Below, one piece after another: positions 58,601-64,000 of a stretch of DNA of 64,000 bases (its first letter is position 1; each line of letters starts with the position of its first letter). A program made the position numbers and the translations under genes. The notes below the pieces were generated by a model that saw nothing but the letters and a program-made list of their open reading frames with translations, did no database searches and was not told the DNA's origin. The DNA is taken from the NCBI GenBank assembly GCA_001606155.1, contig LODT01000035.1, positions 1,106,658 through 1,170,657 of the forward strand, written 5' to 3'. Origin of the DNA: Tieghemostelium lacteum (Eukaryota; Evosea; Eumycetozoa; Dictyosteliales; Raperosteliaceae).

Positions 58601-59832
58601 TTTGTACTATCCATCAACCATCAACCTCAATCTTTAAGAAATTTGATCATTTATTGCTCTTGAAGAAAGGTGGTGAGACTGTATTCTTTGGTCCAACTGG
58701 TGACATGTCATCTCTATTACTAAAGTACTTTGAAGATAGAGGACTGTATTGTGACCCATTTTTGAACCCAGCTGATTTCATTCTGGATGTTACAGATGAC
58801 AATATTCAAATTAAGAATCCAGTAACTGGTGAATACACTGTGTTTGATTCGGTGAAATCTTTCAAAGGCTCTGACTTAAATCAGCATTTGATGCAGGTTA
58901 TTGACGCAGGTATTACACCACACCAAGGAGAGAAGTACCATGGAAAATACAGCAGCTCTATTCAAACACAGTTTGAGGTTCTCTTTAAGAGAGCTTGGAT
59001 TGCACAGGTACGTAGAATGGATTTCAACAGAGCTAGACTTGGAAGATCTGTGCTTCTTGGATTGGTTTTGGGTACACTTTTCTTGAGATTGGATAACGAA
59101 CAAGTTGATGTTACATCACGTATTGCAATTCTGTTCTTTACATTGATGTTTGGTGGTATGGCAGGTATTAGCGTCATACCAGTTGTAAACACTGAAAGAG
59201 CAGTTTTCTATAGGGAGCAAGCATCTGGAATGTACAGAGTATGGATATATCTATTATCATTTATTGTAGTTGATCTTCCATTCCTACTATTGGCAGCAAT
59301 AGCCTATGTAATTCCATTATATTTCCTAGTTGGATTGAATCTAGGTGCATCACAATTCTTCTATCATCTATTGAATATCTATATTGTCTATATTAACTTT
59401 ACCATTGCAGTAATGTTACTAGCATACCTGTTACCAACATCAGAAATCACATTTACATTTGCAGGTGTATTGTTATCATTATCATCACTATTTGCAGGAT
59501 TCCTAATCACACCAACATCCATTCCCAAACCATGGAAATGGTTCTACCAAATCAACTTTTTAAATTACCCTCTAAAAGCACTATTAATTACTGAATTGGA
59601 AGGATTAGAATTCACCTGCACAGACAATGAAAATGCTGTTCCTGTTCTAATTGAATCCAAAGGTGTTGTTAAATTCTTTTGTCCTATAACCAGAGGTGAA
59701 CAAGCTCTTGCAAGATATGATATTAACATTGATCACAAATACCTAGATTTTGCAATCCAAACTGCTTTTACAGTTTTCTTTATATTCTTGTGCTACATTG
59801 CACTCAGAGTAATTAAACATCAAGTTAAATAA
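55602..59832 (+). CDS. Full-size ABCG (PDR-type) transporter, copy 2
   Basis: Exons 55602-56459 and 56521-59832 give 1389 aa. The intron is at the same site as in copy 1 (after [11 protein letters not shown], followed by LMKKIKDK), which shows common descent. The N-terminus is Asn-rich and longer. NBD1: [44 protein letters not shown]. The linker before NBD2 is Lys/Ser-rich ([19 protein letters not shown]). NBD2: [51 protein letters not shown]. Same predicted role as copy 1. TMD sequences have diverged, so substrates may differ. Confidence 0.94.
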
Positions 59833-59991
59833 ATTATTATTATCTTTTTCAATCATTTAATATACTACTACTACTACTAAAATCCTCATATGTATACTAT
59901 CTATCTATCTATATATTTATTTATTTTTTTTATTTTTTTCTATAGTGTATATTAATATAGCTATGTATATTCTAAAAGTTATAAATTATAC

Positions 59992-60276
59992 TTACGTTTT
60001 AAATAATGGATCATAATATTTAAGTGGATATTTATACATGCATTCTCTTAGTATAGTAAATGATTCTGAACATTTTGAAACATTTTGAGTTTCTTTTTGA
60101 AAACATAGAAAAGATTCAATTAATTCGTCTCCACAAGGACCTTTACTCATACTCTTTATACATGGTGGACAACTAGCTTCGTCAGCTCTAGATGGTAGTG
60201 GTTTAGTTTCACTTGGAGTAACCCAAACTCTAATATCTTTATTTTCTTTAAAGTGATCAACTGATAGTGATGACAT
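59992..60276 (-). CDS. chchd4: Mia40/CHCHD4-like intermembrane-space oxidoreductase with CPPC
   Basis: A 94-aa protein without presequence, like animal CHCHD4. The redox site reads SCPPCIKSMSKGPCG (Cys36, Cys39), followed by the twin CX9C core: Cys48-Cys58 (CGDELIESFLC) and Cys69-Cys79 (CSESFTILREC), then MYKYPLKY. The spacing from the second redox Cys to GPCG equals that of human CHCHD4 (CPC-LGGMASGP-CG), so identity is strong. The usual CPC has gained a Pro. The stop TAA overlaps a GTAAGTAT donor-like word, so a further exon is possible. It would oxidise cysteines of imported intermembrane-space proteins. Divergent from the KATNIP homologue. Confidence 0.85.
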   Translation of the reverse strand: MSSLSVDHFKENKDIRVWVTPSETKPLPSRADEASCPPCIKSMSKGPCGDELIESFLCFQKETQNVSKCSESFTILRECMYKYPLKYYDPLFKT

Positions 60277-60554
60277 TGTGTTTTCTATATAGGTGTTATA
60301 TAAACGGAGGAATATAACAAAAAATGTAAATTATTGATTGTTTGAAAAATGAAAAATTTTTTTTTAATTTTTTTATATATTTTCATATTAATTTGGTGGA
60401 AGCTGAATAACATTCTAGATCTGCCTCCATTTAGAAAAACTAGATTTATCAATTTTTGATTTATAAATTCACTATTTTTAGTATAATCTGATCAAATACC
60501 ATTACAAATGAGATACTAGATATAAAAATTTAGAATCTACTCTTTAAATGTACA
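60277..60554. other. Divergent promoter, Mia40-like / KATNIP homologue
   Basis: About 280 AT-rich bases with T-runs. An upstream first exon of the plus-strand gene could lie here, but I cannot define one. Confidence 0.35.
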
Positions 60555-63500
60555 ATGTATGCACTTTTTAAATTATGTTTCACAATTGAATTTGTTTATA
60601 CTGATCAAATATTATTGATTATACAGAGAAGAAATAATAATTGGAGATTAGATCATCATAATCAAGATGATGAGCAGCAAAAGAAACCGCTGATATCACC
60701 TAGAGGTATATCATCGTCAATAGCACAGGATTTAAATGATACTATGATTTTAGATATAAATGTACATAATAAAAACTTAAATATAATCAATGAATTTTCA
60801 AATGATCTACAAAATCAACAAAATCAACAACCACAACCACCAATATCACAACCAAATATTGTACAGATGAAAACACCAAGCCCAAGAAACTCTTCACCTA
60901 GATCGAATTCGTCTTCACCTAGATCATCTTCACCTAGGTCTATAAAAGAACAAAATGGTAATGGTAATACAAAAGATCAACCACCCTTGGTATCACCTAG
61001 ATCTTTGAATCTAAAAGGTTTAAAATCTTATTATCAACATCATCAACAATCATATAGAGATGATGATGAAGATCAAGAAGATGATTATGAAGATGAAGAA
61101 AATGAAGAGGAAGAAGAGGAGGAAGAAGAGGAAGTAAAAACAGAAGATGAGGATATAGAATCTTCTGATGATAAAACTTCTACTACTGAGGAGGAAGAAG
61201 AGGAAGAGGAAAGAGAGTTTTCATATTCAACAGGTGAAGAAGAGTTTAGTTCAACTACAACATCAACATCATCTTCAGAACTAGAGCAGTCATTAAAGAA
61301 TGCAAATAGTCCCTCTACTAAACCTCCCATTACATCTGCAGTTGTAGTAGACAAAAAGAAAATATTTTCACTACCTCTACAGAATATTCAAGCACCACCT
61401 ACTACATTTAGAGCACCACCACAACAGTCATTTAGACATGACCAAACAAACCATTTAATATCACCTAGAAGAATTCATTCAACTTCAAATATACATAGTT
61501 TTGCACCAGGTTGGCAAAATAAATCTATGGAATTGATTCACAGTGACATTAAGAAAAAAACAATTAAAGACTATTCTGATACTCCACAGGAACAAGATGA
61601 CTCTGTTCAATTAGGTAGCAGCAGTGAATTTGATGATCTAAAGAGTAAAAAACTAATTTTACAATTAAAGAATTATGAAATTATGCAACAACAACAACAA
61701 CAGCAACATCACCATCATCAACAACCACCATCTCATAATGCCCAAGTTTTAAAACCATCTACAAAACAACTTTCATCTTTAGATGAAGATATAATATATA
61801 CCAATAATAATAACAATAGTGGTAGTAATAGTATCAATATATCCAATTCACCTAGTAAGATTAAGAATTCAATTAATAGTAATATATCATCATCCAACCC
61901 TTCTTCATCTTCATCATCTACAGCACCTACTAAATATAAAACTGTAAAACAACCATTAACTAGAGTACTTTCAGCACCAACAATTCGTTTTAATTCATCT
62001 CCGACACCTCCAAGTCAACAATCACCATCTTCATCATCACCAACACAACTAAGTGGTGGATCTGGAGGTTTTACACCTACGCATGTTAGAAATACCTCTA
62101 GAGGTAAACTACCACATAAACCATCATTTTTAGATATAGAATCTCTGAAACAATCTTCTGTAAAACCCTCTATGGTACCAGCAGGTGTTGTAGGTACATC
62201 ATCGCCACCACTATCACCAATATCAACATCCCCATCCAATGAAATCATGCATAAGGTACTCAATATTGCATCGGATCCACTAAAACAAAAAAAGTTAATT
62301 GAACTTTTAAATCAATTTGAAATTGATTCACCTAATAGTTCACCAATTAACTTAAACACACCAGCTATACCATCATCATTGCATTTAAATTTACAATCTC
62401 TATCATCTTCACCCTCTACTAAAATCATTTCACCAACCATCTCACCATCACCATCTCCCAGAGACCACTACACCAATAGCCATCAACCTCAACATCAACC
62501 ACAACAACCTCAACAAATTGAAGAAAAGAAAAGACCTTCAGCCATTAGAAAAAGATCAGAACCTATTCTTAATCTTACACCTAGAACCAAAGAAATGTTG
62601 AGTAATAGTCAAAGTAATAGTAGTAGCATAACACATAATTCAACTAGTGGTACTAAACCAACAAGAACTATTATAATTTCCCCTGGGAATGCTATGGAAC
62701 CATTAAATCCACAATCATCATCACCTGTATTGAATTTGTCATCTTCATCTTCCAATTCAAATTCCACATCACCATCCTCATCATCACTAAATCTATCACC
62801 ATCAGCTGGTAAATCAAAATTCACATTGAATCTTGATAGTGTAAAAACACCATCATCACCATTATCTTCATCAACATCTGTTACATCTAGACTTCCTATT
62901 AGAAAACTCTCAGGTAATGGTGTAACAAAAACCATTTCAAATATTCCATTACCCAATTCATCATCACCAGCATCTATTCTGATATCACCTAGAAAGATAT
63001 ACAATTCATCAGAAATTATTCAACAACAGTATCAATCCAATATAATAGATAATCATCACAATAGTAGTAGTAGTAGCAGTAATAGCAGTAATAGCAGTAA
63101 TAATAATAATAACAATCAACATACACCTCTTATTCATCATTTGGTACCAAATTTAAATTTACAGACTTCTAATAAGATGGCTTTATCAAAACAACAACAA
63201 GAGAGTCAACCTAATCAACCATTGTCACCTCATTCTCATTTACATACTTTTGATGTAGATTCCATTGTAAATATAAAATCTAGTCAACAGTTACACATGA
63301 CTGCTAATCCACATGGTAAGACACTGTTGATTAGTATATTCAGTACATGGGGTGACAGTTACTTTGTTGGTCTCTCTGGGATAGATTTATTTGATAACCA
63401 GGGTCGATATATAAGACTCAAAGACACCAAATCACAAATCAAAGCACAACCATCTGACATTAACGACCTATCCAATTACACCAATGATCCACGAACTGTT

Positions 63501-64000
63501 GATAAAATAATGGATGATAACCCACGAACTTGTGATGATATGCATTTATGGTTGGCACCTTTTACTCATGGTCAAGTAAATACTATAACCATTCAACTCG
63601 ATCAACCAACTACATTGTCACTCATTAGAATATGGAACTATAACAAATCTAGAATTCATTCGTATCGTGGTGCAAAAGATATTGAAATAAAACTAGATGG
63701 TCATGTAATATTCAAAGGTTCCATTAAAAAAGCACCAGGATCATTACAGGGATGTGAAGACTCTGCTGAATATATTGTACTTACTGATCAAGAGGATATT
63801 CTCACTCTCATTGAAACAAATGATCCATTCAATTCTATTATTCAATGTGACCAAACTGATGTGTTACCTGAGGAACTCATTGTAAAAAACCGTCCCACAA
63901 CATCTGATAATTCTAAATCTCCAGAGGATGAATCTAACACTACCTATCTAAAACGAGAAACTCAAAATCATCTCAATGAATACTATTCCAATTTATCAAA
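60555..64000 (+). CDS. katnip: KATNIP (katanin-interacting protein) homologue, N-terminal part
   Basis: Open without stop from ATG 60555 to the window end (1148 codons seen, 3' partial). The start is tentative: a possible acceptor (GATTATACAG, 60626) just before RRNNNWRLDHHN allows an upstream exon. Residues 25-900 are low-complexity: acidic runs, Ser/Pro/Gln/His/Asn stretches and repeated SPR motifs. From about 910 the KATNIP repeat domain (DUF4457) is clear: LLISIFSTWGDSYFVGLSGI, PSDINDLSNYTNDPRTVDKI, DDMHLWLAPFTHGQVNTITI, LSLIRIWNYNKSR, HSYRGAKDIEIKLDG. In animals KATNIP binds katanin and microtubules and is linked to cilia. Dictyostelids lack cilia, so a microtubule role is likelier here. 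Confidence 0.85.
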   Translation, partial: MYALFKLCFTIEFVYTDQILLIIQRRNNNWRLDHHNQDDEQQKKPLISPRGISSSIAQDLNDTMILDINVHNKNLNIINEFSNDLQNQQNQQPQPPISQPNIVQMKTPSPRNSSPRSNSSSPRSSSPRSIKEQNGNGNTKDQPPLVSPRSLNLKGLKSYYQHHQQSYRDDDEDQEDDYEDEENEEEEEEEEEEVKTEDEDIESSDDKTSTTEEEEEEEEREFSYSTGEEEFSSTTTSTSSSELEQSLKNANSPSTKPPITSAVVVDKKKIFSLPLQNIQAPPTTFRAPPQQSFRHDQTNHLISPRRIHSTSNIHSFAPGWQNKSMELIHSDIKKKTIKDYSDTPQEQDDSVQLGSSSEFDDLKSKKLILQLKNYEIMQQQQQQQHHHHQQPPSHNAQVLKPSTKQLSSLDEDIIYTNNNNNSGSNSINISNSPSKIKNSINSNISSSNPSSSSSSTAPTKYKTVKQPLTRVLSAPTIRFNSSPTPPSQQSPSSSSPTQLSGGSGGFTPTHVRNTSRGKLPHKPSFLDIESLKQSSVKPSMVPAGVVGTSSPPLSPISTSPSNEIMHKVLNIASDPLKQKKLIELLNQFEIDSPNSSPINLNTPAIPSSLHLNLQSLSSSPSTKIISPTISPSPSPRDHYTNSHQPQHQPQQPQQIEEKKRPSAIRKRSEPILNLTPRTKEMLSNSQSNSSSITHNSTSGTKPTRTIIISPGNAMEPLNPQSSSPVLNLSSSSSNSNSTSPSSSSLNLSPSAGKSKFTLNLDSVKTPSSPLSSSTSVTSRLPIRKLSGNGVTKTISNIPLPNSSSPASILISPRKIYNSSEIIQQQYQSNIIDNHHNSSSSSSNSSNSSNNNNNNQHTPLIHHLVPNLNLQTSNKMALSKQQQESQPNQPLSPHSHLHTFDVDSIVNIKSSQQLHMTANPHGKTLLISIFSTWGDSYFVGLSGIDLFDNQGRYIRLKDTKSQIKAQPSDINDLSNYTNDPRTVDKIMDDNPRTCDDMHLWLAPFTHGQVNTITIQLDQPTTLSLIRIWNYNKSRIHSYRGAKDIEIKLDGHVIFKGSIKKAPGSLQGCEDSAEYIVLTDQEDILTLIETNDPFNSIIQCDQTDVLPEELIVKNRPTTSDNSKSPEDESNTTYLKRETQNHLNEYYSNLS

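Noticed and set aside
61085-63004. Minus-strand Ser-rich and Asp-rich frames
   Set aside because: They are reverse readings of the GAA/GAT/TCA-rich KATNIP homologue, whose plus-strand frame stays open for the whole stretch.
1-64000. tRNA genes, transposons and virus-like elements
   Set aside because: I looked for B-box-like words, reverse transcriptase, integrase, transposase and capsid-like motifs and terminal repeats, and saw none. A tRNA scan and a repeat search would be needed to be sure.

Overview
This window looks like nuclear DNA of a dictyostelid social amoeba. Intergenic DNA is very AT-rich and full of poly(A)/poly(T). Introns are short (about 45-210 nt) with GTATGT or GTAAGT donors. 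Genes are dense on both strands, and proteins carry Asn, Gln, Ser, His and acidic runs. It holds a Gly/Cys-rich hssA/2C/7E-type gene, a GCN2-type Ifk kinase, tandem full-size ABCG transporters, a PDI without KDEL and an NRAMP metal transporter. Coding GC looks higher than I would expect for D. discoideum, so another dictyostelid genus is likelier; I cannot name the species. I saw no tRNA or rRNA gene, CRISPR array, transposon or virus-like element.

Layout. 0-12.8 kb: an orphan LysRS C-terminal fragment (-), XRN1 exonuclease (+, five exons, frame break in its tail), an hssA-like gene (-), a 67-aa secreted peptide (+), mitoribosomal mS41 (+), a TMEM184-type membrane protein (-), PDI (+) and cytochrome b5 (+). 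12.9-26 kb: an unrecognised 868-aa helical protein (+), an SLC45/sucrose-type transporter interrupted by two in-frame stops (-), NMD factor SMG8 (-), an unrecognised hydrophobic-hairpin protein (+), transcription factor DP (-) with an E2F-type site in its own promoter, and a GH15 glycosidase (+). 26-40 kb: a second secreted peptide paralogous to the first, two neighbouring chymotrypsin-fold proteases (one with a Ser, one with a Cys nucleophile), a Cys-rich orphan exon, the GCN2-type kinase (+), NRAMP (-), a GTPase/LRR fusion (+) and riboflavin kinase (+). 40-64 kb: an acidic unknown (-), a secreted berberine-bridge-type FAD oxidoreductase (+), a large ankyrin protein with a possible DNA-binding domain (+), a Cys-rich secreted or GPI-anchored protein (-), two tandem ABCG transporters (+), a Mia40/CHCHD4 homologue with a CPPC site (-) and the N-terminal part of a KATNIP homologue (+), cut by the window edge.

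The genes form a normal eukaryotic neighbourhood, not an operon or one pathway. Some themes recur: RNA decay (XRN1, SMG8), translation control (GCN2-type kinase), mitochondria (mS41, Mia40, the Cys protease), and metal or drug transport (NRAMP, two ABCGs). Most gene models were refined here by hand-placed splice sites that restore known family motifs across exon junctions. Where the longest open frame began upstream at a non-ATG codon, I moved the start to the first plausible ATG.
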